DNA from: Ammoniphilus sp. CFH 90114
GTDB lineage: Bacteria > Bacillota > Bacilli > Aneurinibacillales > RAOX-1
Assembly: GCF_004123195.1 (NCBI RefSeq)
Contig: NZ_SDLI01000014.1
Span: forward strand, 22,181-86,180
Length of the DNA stretch: 64,000 nucleotides
Reading direction: 5' to 3'
Positions 16,030 through 25,594 of the stretch are shown piece after piece (the stretch's first letter is position 1; every line of letters starts with the position of its first letter). The position numbers and the translations under genes are program-made. The notes beneath the pieces were generated by a model, which saw nothing but the letters and a program-made list of their open reading frames with translations, did not search any database and was not told where the DNA came from.

Positions 16030-18499
16030 TCATCCAAAAAAAGATGTATGTTGTGATTCTGGTTCTTGCTCGGAACCTATTCCTTTACAGTTTGCGGTTA
16101 AGTCTGAACCCAAAGATTCATGCTGCAGTGATGATTCATGTGGTGACGTGCAAAAGCCTGCCCTACAAAATCTAATCGATGCTAACGGTCAATTGTTCGA
16201 GTATCGGGTACAGGGCATGGATTGTCCAGCTTGCGCTCTAACCATTGAAAAAAGCCTTGGAAAGATGGAAGGCATCCATCATGTGCAAGTGAATTACAGC
16301 ACAGCTAAGATGCAGGTCTTTATAGATGATGCAACGATTACAGATGATATCCAAACACAAATTAAAAAGTTGGGATTTTCCGCAGAACCGCTAGATACAG
16401 AAGGGAATTCTCAAACTTTTCTTATTGAAGGAATGGATTGCGGAGCTTGTGCGGTGACGCTTGAAAAACATATGACTCATCTTCCTTCCGTGGAAGAAGT
16501 GAGTGTAAACTTCTCAACCAGTAAGATGAAACTTGTTCATGAGATGAATGTCGAAGAGGTCCTGAAGGAAGTGTCGAAAGCCGGATTCAAAGCTACTCCT
16601 GTTTCAAAACGAAAAGGCAGAGTGGAAGAGTCAACGGGGAAAGGCGAAGGGACTCAACTTGTAACGTTCACAGGGATCTTATTGGCTCTGGGTTTCGTTG
16701 GCTCTTATTTTGACGCTTCACCCTTACTTGTTACGGGGCTCTATGCGATAGTCCTTGTATTGACTGGCTATAAACCGGCCAGGAGTGCGTTCTATGCTAT
16801 TAAAAGCGGCTCGTTGGATATGAATGTATTGATGTCAGGGGCGGCGATTGGCGCTGCCTTTATAGGCGAATGGCTCGAGGGAGCCACGGTGCTATGGCTA
16901 TTCGCTTTTGGCGTCATGCTGCAAAATAAATCGATTGAAAAAACTCGGGATTCGATCCGGAATTTGATGAATTTGGCTCCTTCAGAAGCCTGGGTGAAAT
17001 CGGGCCGGGAGTTGATTCGAAAACCTGTTGAAGATGTGACTGTTGGGGATGTTATCGTCATTAAAGCGGGGGAAAAGATTCCGCTCGATGGGGAGATCCT
17101 GGATGGAGCTTCGAGTATTAATCAGGCTCCGATCACCGGGGAATCCATTCCGGTAGATAAAACCATCGGGGATACGGTGTATGCCGGAACGGTAAACGAA
17201 AGTGGTTCATTAGAAGTGAAGGTAACCAAGTTGGTGGAGGATACCACGATTTCGCGTATTATTCACCTCGTTGAGGAAGCCCAAGAAAAGAAAGCTCCAA
17301 CTCAAGCTTTTGTCGATCGATTTGCTCAAATTTACACCCCCATTGTGTTCGGGATCGCGATATTGATCATGATATTTCCTCCGATCCTGGGTTGGGGAAC
17401 ATGGGGCGATTGGTTCTATAGGGCATTAGAATTGTTAGTGGTAGCTTGTCCTTGTGCTCTGGTCATCTCGACGCCGGTTGCCATTGTATCCGCTATTGGG
17501 AATGCGGCAAAGAACGGCGTATTGATCAAGGGAGGGACCTTCCTGGAAATAGCGGGCGATTTACATGCGATTGCTTTTGATAAAACGGGAACGTTAACGG
17601 AAGGCAAACCGAAAGTGTCCCAAGTGATCCGGTTTGAGGGTACGGAAGAAGAATTGCTTTCCATTGCCAGAACCATTGAGGAGCATTCGAAACACCCGAT
17701 TGCCCAAGCGATTTTGAACTACGCGCAAGAGCATAACATTCCAGCAAGAAGTGGAAAAGAGTTTAAAGCGATCGTTGGAAAAGGGGCCCAGGCCACCATC
17801 GATGGAACCGAATATTTTGCTGGAAATCTCAAGCTTTTTGAAGAGTTTAATCTCTCATTAAGTGAAAGGAAAAGCCAAGTTCAAACTCTGCAAAAGGAAG
17901 GGAATACCATTGTTCTTATCGGGACCAAAACCAAATTATTAGGAATGATTGGTGTGTCAGACTCGATTCGGGACGTAACCGTAAGAGCGATATCGGAGTT
18001 GAAAAATATCGGGGTTAAACAGTTGGTGATGTTAACCGGGGATAACGAAGGGACGGCGAAGAAGATTGCCGCCCAAGCCCATGTCGACCGTTATTTCGCG
18101 GAGCTGTTGCCAGAGGATAAGGTTGCTGCGATGAAGAAGCTTCAACAAGAAGGTCGTAAAGTGGCCATGGTGGGAGATGGGATCAATGACGCTCCAGCGC
18201 TTGCAACCGCAGACCTTGGAATTGCCATGGGGGGAGCAGGAACCGATACCGCCATGGAAACAGCGGATATTGTTTTAATGGCGGATAACTTAGAAAAACT
18301 TCCTCACACCATCCATTTGAGTCGCCAAGCGCTACGAATCATTAAACAAAATATATGGTTCTCATTGATTGTTAAGTTTGTCGCTTTAGCCTTGATTTTC
18401 CCTGGCTGGCTTACGTTATGGATTGCTGTCATGAGCGATACCGGTGCAGCTTTACTCGTGATTTTAAACAGCATGAGACTTCTCAGATTAAAAAGTTAA
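16022..18499 (+). CDS. cadA: CadA, Cd/Zn/Pb-exporting P1B-type ATPase
   Basis: 825 residues. A Cys-rich leader (DVCC, GSCS, DSCCSDDSCGD) and two HMA domains (GMDCPAC at 65-71 and GMDCGAC at 137-143) precede the pump core. The core has the membrane motif CPC near 475, phosphorylation motif DKTGTLT near 519, HP motif (EHSKHPIAQ) and GDGINDAP near 719. CPC with the CadC operator points to divalent soft metals. Two HMA domains plus the leader make it longer than the one-HMA pI258 CadA. A strong terminator ends the operon. Confidence 0.93.
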   Translation: MSNHPKKDVCCDSGSCSEPIPLQFAVKSEPKDSCCSDDSCGDVQKPALQNLIDANGQLFEYRVQGMDCPACALTIEKSLGKMEGIHHVQVNYSTAKMQVFIDDATITDDIQTQIKKLGFSAEPLDTEGNSQTFLIEGMDCGACAVTLEKHMTHLPSVEEVSVNFSTSKMKLVHEMNVEEVLKEVSKAGFKATPVSKRKGRVEESTGKGEGTQLVTFTGILLALGFVGSYFDASPLLVTGLYAIVLVLTGYKPARSAFYAIKSGSLDMNVLMSGAAIGAAFIGEWLEGATVLWLFAFGVMLQNKSIEKTRDSIRNLMNLAPSEAWVKSGRELIRKPVEDVTVGDVIVIKAGEKIPLDGEILDGASSINQAPITGESIPVDKTIGDTVYAGTVNESGSLEVKVTKLVEDTTISRIIHLVEEAQEKKAPTQAFVDRFAQIYTPIVFGIAILIMIFPPILGWGTWGDWFYRALELLVVACPCALVISTPVAIVSAIGNAAKNGVLIKGGTFLEIAGDLHAIAFDKTGTLTEGKPKVSQVIRFEGTEEELLSIARTIEEHSKHPIAQAILNYAQEHNIPARSGKEFKAIVGKGAQATIDGTEYFAGNLKLFEEFNLSLSERKSQVQTLQKEGNTIVLIGTKTKLLGMIGVSDSIRDVTVRAISELKNIGVKQLVMLTGDNEGTAKKIAAQAHVDRYFAELLPEDKVAAMKKLQQEGRKVAMVGDGINDAPALATADLGIAMGGAGTDTAMETADIVLMADNLEKLPHTIHLSRQALRIIKQNIWFSLIVKFVALALIFPGWLTLWIAVMSDTGAALLVILNSMRLLRLKS

Positions 18500-18507
18500 T
18501 ATTTATA

Positions 18508-18545
18508 AGCGGAGTATTACACTTTAGATACTCCGCTGTTTTCTG
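18508..18545 (+). terminator. Terminator of cadCA
   Basis: Perfect 10-bp stem agcggagtat/atactccgct followed by gttttct. Confidence 0.85.
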
Positions 18546-18561
18546 CCTATCGATAACATTA

Positions 18562-18620
18562 TTTTCACTGTGACAAACATGTGAACATACGGGGTTTCTA
18601 AAGTTCCTTATGTTAAAATA
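18562..18620 (+). promoter_or_regulatory. Upstream region of bdbD with repeated motif and extended -10
   Basis: ttttcactgtgacaa (18562-18576) is identical to 29873-29887, and each is followed by an extended -10 TGTTAAAAT (18611-18619; 29931-29939). This suggests two promoters under one regulator. Confidence 0.5.
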
Positions 18621-18728
18621 CTGTTGTAGCATTGCCTTATGGCTGATCATGGCGCTTTGAGTTCAATCATTGTATCCAGGGTTCCGGGAAGGCTGACCTT
18701 GCAATAATCACTATAAAAGAGGTGCTCC

Positions 18729-19415
18729 ATGAAAAACAAAAAAAATAATTCACCATTCAAAGCAATGGTCATTGTAACCCTAGTTGTTATCTTAGGTTTG
18801 GTTGCTTTAGCAGTAATGAATAACAATGATTCTAATTCGAGTCATGATCTAAGTTTTGAGAAACAGCCTCCCGTTGAAGGACAACCCTTGATCGGTGATG
18901 TTAACGCACCAGTAACCGTCGTTGAGTTTGGGGATTTTAAATGTCCCGCTTGTAAAGTATGGGGAGAGACGATCTTTCCTCAGTTAATTGCGGACTATGT
19001 TGAACCGGGGAAAGTGAAATTTGCCTATATCAATGTATTATTTCATGGTGAAGAATCAAAAACAGGATCACTTGCCGCTGAACATGTATTTAAGCAATCG
19101 CCTGAAGATTATTGGGCCTTTCATAAAGAGATCTTTAATCATCAACCTCCAACACAAAATCATGATGACTTATGGCTGACAAAGGATAAGGTAATCGAGG
19201 TGGCAAGCAATTACCCTAAAATTGATATCAATCAATTAAAAGAAAGTTTAGAGAAGGAAACAGAAATAGCAGAAGTGGAAAAGGATATGGTTCTTGTAAA
19301 GGAGTATAAAGTACAACTTACTCCAAGTATTATGGTGAACGGTACCATGCTAGAAGATCCGTTTGACTATGAAAAGATAAAAAGTCTGATTGAAAAAGAA
19401 TTACAGGGGAAATAA
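18729..19415 (+). CDS. bdbD: DsbA-like thiol-disulfide oxidoreductase (BdbD)
   Basis: 228 residues. One N-terminal membrane anchor (13-30) is followed by an extracytoplasmic thioredoxin fold with CPAC (Cys72/Cys75) and a cis-Pro loop (LTPSIMVNG). It oxidises cysteines of exported proteins and is itself reoxidised by the BdbC-type protein encoded 2 bp downstream. GAGGTG precedes the ATG. Confidence 0.9.
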   Translation: MKNKKNNSPFKAMVIVTLVVILGLVALAVMNNNDSNSSHDLSFEKQPPVEGQPLIGDVNAPVTVVEFGDFKCPACKVWGETIFPQLIADYVEPGKVKFAYINVLFHGEESKTGSLAAEHVFKQSPEDYWAFHKEIFNHQPPTQNHDDLWLTKDKVIEVASNYPKIDINQLKESLEKETEIAEVEKDMVLVKEYKVQLTPSIMVNGTMLEDPFDYEKIKSLIEKELQGK

Positions 19416-19417
19416 AA

Positions 19418-19834
19418 ATGGGAATCGTTAGAAAGTATTCTTTATATATCGCTTGGTTAGTTTCCGTTATGGCAACACTTGGTAGTCTCTATTTTAGTGA
19501 AATAAAAGGGTACATTCCCTGCGAGTTATGCTGGTATCAACGTATTTTTATGTATCCGCTCGTATTGATTCTTGGCATTGGGACTTTTCAAAACGACGGG
19601 ACAGTCAAAAAGTTTGTTCTACCTATGGCAATGATCGGATGGGGGATTTCTTTATTTCATTATCTTCAACAAAAAGTCCCTGGATTTGCCGAAATCAAGC
19701 CATGTAAAAGTGGAGTTCCTTGCAGCGCCCAGTATATAAACTGGTTTGACTTTGTCACGATTCCCTTCTTAGCTTTCACGGCGTTTTCCTTGATCATATT
19801 CCTTATGTTTCTAACTAAAACACCCAAAAATTAA
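19418..19834 (+). CDS. bdbC: DsbB/BdbC-like quinone-linked disulfide oxidase
   Basis: 138 residues, four membrane helices and two periplasm-side Cys pairs: CELC (35/38) after the first helix and C95/C101 in the second loop (KPCKSGVPC). This is the standard DsbB architecture. It transfers electrons from BdbD to quinone and is coupled to bdbD. Confidence 0.92.
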   Translation: MGIVRKYSLYIAWLVSVMATLGSLYFSEIKGYIPCELCWYQRIFMYPLVLILGIGTFQNDGTVKKFVLPMAMIGWGISLFHYLQQKVPGFAEIKPCKSGVPCSAQYINWFDFVTIPFLAFTAFSLIIFLMFLTKTPKN

Positions 19835-19998
19835 ATGGGTACCCTTTGACTGGACTTCGGTTAAAGCCGTATTTTTGCTGTCTTGCCGAGATGGTGGATA
19901 GACAATCGGTTTTAGGATAGATCCAAAAAAAAGGACAAAGTTCTCGATGGTCAAGAAGTAGGGCTGCATTTGGCAGCCCTTGACTGTTGCCATGACGT

Positions 19999-20769
19999 TT
20001 AAGGCTTAATGGCCATAATTCTTATCCGTTTGTAATCTGCATAAAAGGAGCCATCATGAAATAAGTCTTTTTTCACGGTTTCTGTTACCTTTTTATACAC
20101 CAAAATCTTTTCCGATTCCGTAAAATCCTTGAAGAAATCATCACATAGGTTAGTAAGCCAGTGGTTAATCCCGTGTTTGCCATCTTTTAAAAGGGTAGGA
20201 CGATCAAAGTGTTGAGCAAAACACACTCGAAAGCCTTTTTCCTCAAGTAAATGACTGTATTCACCAATACTAGGAAAAAACCAAGGATTTCTTTCACTTG
20301 CATTAATACCATAATCATTTTGAAAGATGTGGCTCATGGCCTTGATTATGGTCTCCACGTTTCCCTTTCCGCCGAATTCAACGACAAATCTTCCACCGTT
20401 GTTGAGGACATTCCACACACATTCTACCACCTGAGAAGCATTCTTCATCCAGTGCAATGCAGCGTTTGAAAAAACAGCGTCAAACCTACCTTCCATGCTA
20501 AAATTTTGAGCGTCACGTACGTAAAACTCGATTTCTGGATATTTAGTTTTTGCTTTCTCAATCATGGATGGGGACATATCGATTCCAACCACGGATGCTC
20601 CTCTTTTAGCAATTTCGTTAGATAAGTCTCCTGTTCCGCATCCTAAATCAAGCACTCTTTCGTTTTCTTTCGGATGAAGTAAATCGACAACACCTTTTCC
20701 CAATTCCGATACAAATCCAAGTTTATTATCATATGAATCTGGCTTCCACGTGTTAATCGAACTCATCAT
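19999..20769 (-). CDS. Class I SAM-dependent methyltransferase, trans-aconitate methyltransferase-like
   Basis: 256 residues with motif I DLGCGTGDLS, VVGIDMS, and FDAVFSNAALHW, the last typical of the Tam/UbiG-like group. The C-terminal part (NHWLTNLCDDFF) also matches Tam-like proteins. The start at 20769 is preferred over 20775 because AGGGG lies 7 bp upstream. Substrate uncertain. The plus-strand bdb genes converge on it. Confidence 0.8.
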   Translation of the reverse strand: MMSSINTWKPDSYDNKLGFVSELGKGVVDLLHPKENERVLDLGCGTGDLSNEIAKRGASVVGIDMSPSMIEKAKTKYPEIEFYVRDAQNFSMEGRFDAVFSNAALHWMKNASQVVECVWNVLNNGGRFVVEFGGKGNVETIIKAMSHIFQNDYGINASERNPWFFPSIGEYSHLLEEKGFRVCFAQHFDRPTLLKDGKHGINHWLTNLCDDFFKDFTESEKILVYKKVTETVKKDLFHDGSFYADYKRIRIMAIKP

Positions 20770-21080
20770 TTTCATCCCCTATCCATATCGTGTTGGAATT
20801 ATTTTTACATAAGAAATGATATAAGTGAAATATATAGAAATTATAATATGGATAGGTTTTTCCTATGGAACGATTGCCTCGTGGCGAGTTTTCCTAGGGA
20901 TAGCCCCTGAATAAAAACAATATATCCTTATGAGACAGACATAGGTCTATGTAATATAGGGAAATGTTTACATCATACAAAATAAAAAAACAAAAAAAGT
21001 AGAGCTTCCTCTACTTTTTTGTAACAGGAGAAGAAAGGTCTGTACTGTGCTCGATGTCGTTATCGCTAAGCGGTTTAATA
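20770..21080. other. Intergenic region with bidirectional terminator
   Basis: Apart from the terminator at 20992-21018 and A/T-rich promoter-like sequence near the methyltransferase start, nothing was identified. Confidence 0.5.
20992..21018. terminator. Bidirectional Rho-independent terminator
   Basis: Perfect palindrome aaaaaagtagag-cttc-ctctactttttt, T-rich on both strands. On the minus strand it serves the YjcZ gene. Confidence 0.85.
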
Positions 21081-21176
21081 TTACACAGTTTTTAAGATAA
21101 TTACCAACAAGACATACAGTACCAAAATAAACGCAATGCTACTTCCATAACCAGCAACTGCACCACATGCGCTCAT
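21081..21176 (-). CDS. YjcZ-family small sporulation protein
   Basis: 31 residues: a Gly/Ala/Ser-rich start (MSACGAVAGYGSS) and one hydrophobic helix (IAFILVLYVLLVIIL). This is the layout of the YjcZ family of tiny, spore-associated membrane proteins. GGGAGG lies just before the ATG, and a terminator follows. The family usually has GGGYGGGFAL at the N-terminus; this copy is diverged. Confidence 0.75.
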   Translation of the reverse strand: MSACGAVAGYGSSIAFILVLYVLLVIILKTV

Positions 21177-21531
21177 AATTTTTTCCTCCCTTCAACCGAT
21201 TATACAATATTCATATGATTCCGATGAGATGATGGTATAGGCAAATGTCGTAGGCGATAGTGAATTAATTTTATAAATATAGGGTAAATCAGTTGAGATT
21301 GAGGATTGGATTGGTGACTGATCTATTGGAACCATCAATAAACGAGAAAGAAACGGCATTTTTCTACCGTTTCTTTTCGAAAAGAGGAGAACGATGAGCG
21401 CGCTGGTGAGAGGCTTAGGATATTGTACGCTATTCATGTAGAATTGCGTCATAGGCAAAGATGGAATTATTCTAATACGAAAAAAAATAACCCCCTTTCA
21501 CAAGGGATAAATGTGGAGGGGCGATAAGTGT
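21177..21531. other. Intergenic region
   Basis: Holds the ribosome site of the YjcZ gene, a hairpin aagaaacgg/ccgtttctt at about 21345-21373, and the terminator of the DUF3231 gene near 21480-21508 (minus strand, GC stem followed by TTATTTTTTTT). An 88-codon minus-strand frame here is not supported. Confidence 0.5.
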
Positions 21532-22536
21532 CTAAACTCTGGCTAATTCTTTTCGATCAATATTCTGAGGCGGTTCTTCTAACCAACCATTATCAATCAT
21601 GATTTTCGTTCCATCCATTGCATATTGTGCTACTTCCACCGAAATTCGAGTGTATGTCGTAGCTATATCCGTTCTTAAACTTGCGGCAGAAGCCGTTGCA
21701 TAATTAGATATTCCTGAAGCGATTAAGGCGGATGAATGGAACATGATTAATTTGTCAGAGAACGGGGGAATTGTTGAATCAGTTACTTCCATATCCCATT
21801 CCATCGGAGCAGGGAGATTATCTTCAACTAATAGGGAGGTAAAGAGTTTGACGTGTTTTTTTGCTATGTGTTTACCTCTCATTAAATATTGTCTGACTTT
21901 CTTTGACTCCGCTACTTGGCTAAACCCTGTATATATAAATTGACCCAGAATATTGGTTTCCGTGTTAGCTTTTAAGTGGGTAATTTCAATTACATTTAGC
22001 GGTCTAGGATTCATCTTAAGTAATCCGCCTAAATAGCTCTGTTTAGTGATGAAATCGTTTTTGTGTGGTGTCGAGATGTAAGGAGTCCGGATAAATAACC
22101 CCTTTTTAAGTAAGATATCTGCCGTTTTGTTGTATAGTTCAGTAGAGGTAGCTATCGCTTTGCTCAAAAAATCACGAACTTCTGAATGTGCAGAAGTAGG
22201 TAAAGCCACTCCATAGGTTGATAACGCTATCTTGGACATATTTTTTAAGTAGTATAAGTAAATCGCTTCTGAAAAAAGTCTTGGTGCAGATAAATTCACA
22301 TCAGCATCGGTGAAACCGACTGGTATGGGTTGATTTTCCCTTTGAAGGATTTCAACGACCTTCTGGAAGTTATTTTTGGACAGTTCCAGCGAAAATTCTA
22401 AGAGAGACCTTACTTCTAAATCAACAGTATGTTTTAAGAAATATGTAAATACACATACAGACATGGTGTTATTTTGATACGCACTCCAGAGTGCGGTAAT
22501 TTCCGAAGCGGTAAGACGAGTCTTTTGTTCTGACAT
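21532..22536 (-). CDS. DUF3231 family protein (two-repeat form)
   Basis: 334 residues made of two related halves of about 165. Each starts with a TASEIT/NVIEIT-type helix and contains an LFT..L..(D/E)NLPxP stretch; the halves look like four-helix bundles. DUF3231 proteins are Bacilli-specific and often found near sporulation or ferritin-like genes; biochemical role unknown. GGAGGATC precedes the ATG. A decayed paralog lies at 33132-34106. Confidence 0.82.
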   Translation of the reverse strand: MSEQKTRLTASEITALWSAYQNNTMSVCVFTYFLKHTVDLEVRSLLEFSLELSKNNFQKVVEILQRENQPIPVGFTDADVNLSAPRLFSEAIYLYYLKNMSKIALSTYGVALPTSAHSEVRDFLSKAIATSTELYNKTADILLKKGLFIRTPYISTPHKNDFITKQSYLGGLLKMNPRPLNVIEITHLKANTETNILGQFIYTGFSQVAESKKVRQYLMRGKHIAKKHVKLFTSLLVEDNLPAPMEWDMEVTDSTIPPFSDKLIMFHSSALIASGISNYATASAASLRTDIATTYTRISVEVAQYAMDGTKIMIDNGWLEEPPQNIDRKELARV

Positions 22537-22772
22537 GTTAGATCCTCCAACCCGAAAGTTTTAAGATATTTTGCCCAGTAAATAAGAAATTTACCACACA
22601 GCTAAAGAATTTGGTGGGAAACGGAATCGGCAACATCCCCTGATTTTTTGCTGCACAAAAAAGGAGTATTACCTATTAAAATCGGTCAACATGTAATTTT
22701 TGAGATGCTCTTTACGTCAGTAATGAAGGGTAAAAAATTGAAGGAATTAATATGAAGAAGGGGAACTCATAA

Positions 22773-23012
22773 ATGAAATTAACTAATAATTCATTTTTAC
22801 TAATTAGCTTTTTAATTTTTATATTTATTGGCGTTTTATTACAAATTGAAAATATATCAGCAGATGAATACTCTAAATTTGATGGAAGCATAGAAGCAAC
22901 AAAGTACGCATTGAAAGTAGAAACGGTAAATGACATCTACTTTCCTGTAGTATTGGTAGTTCATTTTATTTTGTTTCTACTATTAAGATATAAATTTTCT
23001 ACAAGAAGATAA
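22773..23012 (+). CDS. Small membrane protein, 79 aa
   Basis: Two hydrophobic segments (7-27 and 55-72) are separated by a polar extracytoplasmic loop and followed by a basic tail. GAAGGGGAAC precedes the ATG. No family recognised. Confidence 0.6.
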   Translation: MKLTNNSFLLISFLIFIFIGVLLQIENISADEYSKFDGSIEATKYALKVETVNDIYFPVVLVVHFILFLLLRYKFSTRR

Positions 23013-23071
23013 ACCTTGTTATTCCGTTATTAGGATTCGATTGTGAGCCAACAGTAAGTAAAAAATACAGA

Positions 23072-23140
23072 ACAAAAAGTAAAAAACATAGAACAAAAAG
23101 TTAAAAATACTTTACCTTTTGTCTGGTGTGTTTTACAATG
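23072..23140 (+). promoter_or_regulatory. Probable operator/promoter of second XRE pair
   Basis: acaaaaagtaaa (23072), acaaaaagttaaa (23093) and the inverted half-site tttaccttttgt (23111-23122) form a repeat-rich operator. It precedes a weak -10 TACAAT (23135-23140). Arrangement seen; binding by the HTH protein downstream is inferred. Confidence 0.55.
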
Positions 23141-23159
23141 GTTTCATGAGGTGATAACC

Positions 23160-23390
23160 ATGAGTCCAAAATTTAAAAAGCAGTTGAAGAATCGTCTTGT
23201 CGTACTGCGTGCTGAGAAAGGATGGACACAAAAGGATGTGGCAGATCGAATTGGAGTGAGTCGTCAAACGATCATTTCGATTGAGAAGGACAAATACACA
23301 CCATCCGTAGTTTTGGCCTTTGAGCTTGCAGATTTATTCGAGAAAGACATTAACGAAGTCTTCCAATATGTAGAAGAGGGAGAGGAATAA
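23160..23390 (+). CDS. XRE-family transcriptional regulator
   Basis: 76 residues, one HTH (WTQKDVADRIGVSRQTIISIEKDKYTPS) plus a short acidic tail. AGGTGA precedes the ATG at 23160. The membrane-protein gene begins 3 bp after it, as in the pair at 1665-2265. Likely represses its own operon through the repeats upstream. Confidence 0.85.
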   Translation: MSPKFKKQLKNRLVVLRAEKGWTQKDVADRIGVSRQTIISIEKDKYTPSVVLAFELADLFEKDINEVFQYVEEGEE

Positions 23391-23393
23391 GGT

Positions 23394-23696
23394 ATGGATA
23401 TGAATGTGTTCAATGGTATGGTTTCCGTTGTAATTATGGCGTTGGTGTTTCCATCTTTAGGAATTTTATGGTGGTGGCATAAGAGAGAAGGGCAGGATGA
23501 ACGCGGAAGGTTGATTGCTTATAAATCAACCGTTGCCATGACGAATACCTTCGTCATCTTGTTTGTGGTGTTAACGATTGCAGACGTAACATGGGACTTA
23601 GCGAAAAGCTTGTATAAACTGTTTGTTGTTTCAGGTTTAGGAATCTCGGTGTTTGCAGGTTGCCTTTCAATCCTTATTCTTAGAAAAAAATACTAG
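23394..23696 (+). CDS. Three-helix membrane protein paired with XRE regulator
   Basis: 100 residues with membrane segments at about 9-27, 48-66 and 78-95. The loop GQDERGRLIAYKST matches the DE-R-x-x-I loop of DUF2178-like small membrane proteins. Function unknown; tight coupling to the regulator suggests a shared job. Confidence 0.75.
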   Translation: MDMNVFNGMVSVVIMALVFPSLGILWWWHKREGQDERGRLIAYKSTVAMTNTFVILFVVLTIADVTWDLAKSLYKLFVVSGLGISVFAGCLSILILRKKY

Positions 23697-23797
23697 AGGA
23701 AATAAGATGTATACCTCGACTGTAAAAGCATCAGACAACGTACCAAAGATTTTGTTTATCATATCCTATGGATAGGCAAATATCCGAAGGGAGACTG

Positions 23798-24229
23798 ATG
23801 ACCATGTATTATACAAGCGGAGGATTGAACCGTTCTTCAATCGGGCTGGCTGATGACATTGCTAAAGCAATAAACGGGGAGTACAGCGCAATTATTTGCT
23901 ACGAACTGTTGGCAAAGTTAGCACCGAATAACGAAGCGAGAAATCGAATTCTAGAAATCCGTAACGATGAAATAAAACATTACAAGGCATTCTCACAAAT
24001 TTATGTAACGTTGACTGGAAGGCAACATACCCCCCAAATCATCGAAGAATGTAAGTCTGAATATAAAGAAGGTCTTAGAGCATCATTTAAGGATGAACAA
24101 ATGACTACAGATTTTTATCTGGACATCGCTGGAAAATCTAACGAGCCGTACATCAAAGAAACATTCAAACGCGCTGCATCTGATGAGCAAAACCACGCCG
24201 TCTGGTTTTTGTATTATTTGACCGCTTAA
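23798..24229 (+). CDS. Ferritin-like domain protein (rubrerythrin superfamily)
   Basis: 143 residues, four-helix bundle. Candidate diiron ligands are the Glu in NGEYSAIICYE, EIKHYKAF (ExxH) and DEQNHAVW (ExxH), a pattern of metal-binding ferritin-like proteins. GGGAGA places the start at 23798. May act in oxidative stress or iron handling; not assigned to a named subfamily. Confidence 0.78.
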   Translation: MTMYYTSGGLNRSSIGLADDIAKAINGEYSAIICYELLAKLAPNNEARNRILEIRNDEIKHYKAFSQIYVTLTGRQHTPQIIEECKSEYKEGLRASFKDEQMTTDFYLDIAGKSNEPYIKETFKRAASDEQNHAVWFLYYLTA

Positions 24230-24312
24230 AGAACATCCACATTTCTTCTTCCTTGGAAAACATTAATGGAGAATATTCCTGGTTATTCAGCTATCGGGGA
24301 TGGATAGTTTCG

Positions 24313-24344
24313 GAGTAGTGAATTGTGACCACTGCTCTTTTTTA
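24313..24344 (+). terminator. Rho-independent terminator after ferritin-like gene
   Basis: Stem gagtagtg/cactgctc (one G-T) with a 9-nt loop, then TTTTTT. Confidence 0.75.
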
Positions 24345-24471
24345 TATTGTGCAGCTAAAGGGCCGTATGGTGAATAGACCTCGTTATAAGTGTAATATTC
24401 CTTTCTTACCTCACGTCATATATTAATAAAGTGGAGAGTACGAATCTTTTAGGAAGGAATAGGGATATCAT

Positions 24472-25047
24472 ATGCATCTCAATGAAATGGAGTTACGGGA
24501 TCTGCAGCGGTTTCGATTATTCGTTAGCAACGGCTTTATTATCCTAATTTTTGGTGTTATTTGGTTAGTTGACTTAATGGATATATCCAACCGAACTTTT
24601 CATTTCTCAACAGCCCTTTTTGTTTTTATAGGTTTTGTTACGACTATAACAAAAAAAACTGATCCTATAACTCTTATTTTTCCTCCGCTTCATAAACTTC
24701 GCCAATTTGAGAAAGAAAAGTATGGCCCATCTTGGAAAGCACAACATCACCTTCAAAGTGGACTTCAATTTATATTAACAATCTGTATTTCTTTCAATGC
24801 ATACATGAGTCCTCCGGGGGAACTTGATATTTTTGAAGGGAACATGGTCTACATAGCCTATATACTATTTCTATTTCTTCTTGTCTTAAATATTTCCATG
24901 GTCATTCACAATCGAAAAGTTGCGAAGTCGAACACCATTGAATTTAAGAGCTATTCAAGGAAGGCTATAGTGTGGGGAATAGTCATAGGGTTGTTGTTTA
25001 GTTTGCTTGTTTTTTTCATTACTTTTTATATGGTAATAAAAATTTAA
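24472..25047 (+). CDS. Integral membrane protein, unknown
   Basis: 191 residues with about five hydrophobic segments and a cytosolic loop (KLRQFEKEKYGPSWKAQHHLQ). GGAAGGAA precedes the ATG. No recognised domain. Another membrane-protein gene follows 61 bp later. Confidence 0.65.
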   Translation: MHLNEMELRDLQRFRLFVSNGFIILIFGVIWLVDLMDISNRTFHFSTALFVFIGFVTTITKKTDPITLIFPPLHKLRQFEKEKYGPSWKAQHHLQSGLQFILTICISFNAYMSPPGELDIFEGNMVYIAYILFLFLLVLNISMVIHNRKVAKSNTIEFKSYSRKAIVWGIVIGLLFSLLVFFITFYMVIKI

Positions 25048-25108
25048 CTACCATAAGGCTGCTACAGCAACTACTGATAAATAAAAGAGGCAAGGAGGAG
25101 AATGTAGT

Positions 25109-25549
25109 TTGAAATTCGCTTTTTCTTTACTCTTGACAAGCGTCTTATTGATTTTTCTATATTTTAAAATCGAAGGCAGTGAAGTGACAGATAGCTTTAT
25201 CGTTGTATCTAACACATTGACTGTTATTGCACTCAGTTTGTTTGGTGTGTTTATTATATTCAATAAGAGGGACCTTCGCTTTATATTTAAATTTGTCATT
25301 ACTTTCATTGTTTCGTACCTGATTTGTAGTATTCCAACCATGTATCATGTTGGTCGTCCAGACTGGGTAGTAGGCATTACTACATTTCAAAGGTTTGAAT
25401 GGTTCATTGTAGATGGCCTATCCATGGCATTTATAGACTCTCGGACTACTTTCGTTTTTTTTATTAAATTGATGATCTCAATACTTTCAGGAATTTTAGT
25501 CTCAACCCTGATGAATGTCAAAAAAAAAAAAACAAATCAAAGTTATTAA
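25109..25549 (+). CDS. Integral membrane protein, unknown
   Basis: 146 residues, four hydrophobic helices and a Lys-rich C-terminus. TTG start supported by AAGGAGGAG 8 bp upstream. May be cotranscribed with the preceding gene. No family recognised. Confidence 0.6.
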   Translation: MKFAFSLLLTSVLLIFLYFKIEGSEVTDSFIVVSNTLTVIALSLFGVFIIFNKRDLRFIFKFVITFIVSYLICSIPTMYHVGRPDWVVGITTFQRFEWFIVDGLSMAFIDSRTTFVFFIKLMISILSGILVSTLMNVKKKKTNQSY

Positions 25550-25594
25550 GCTAAGAGGATTCATAAGACACTCAATTGTGAGAGTGAGACGCAT

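Noticed and set aside
21192..21458. 88-codon minus-strand frame upstream of the YjcZ gene
   Set aside because: Begins with TTG without a ribosome site and is crossed by a hairpin.
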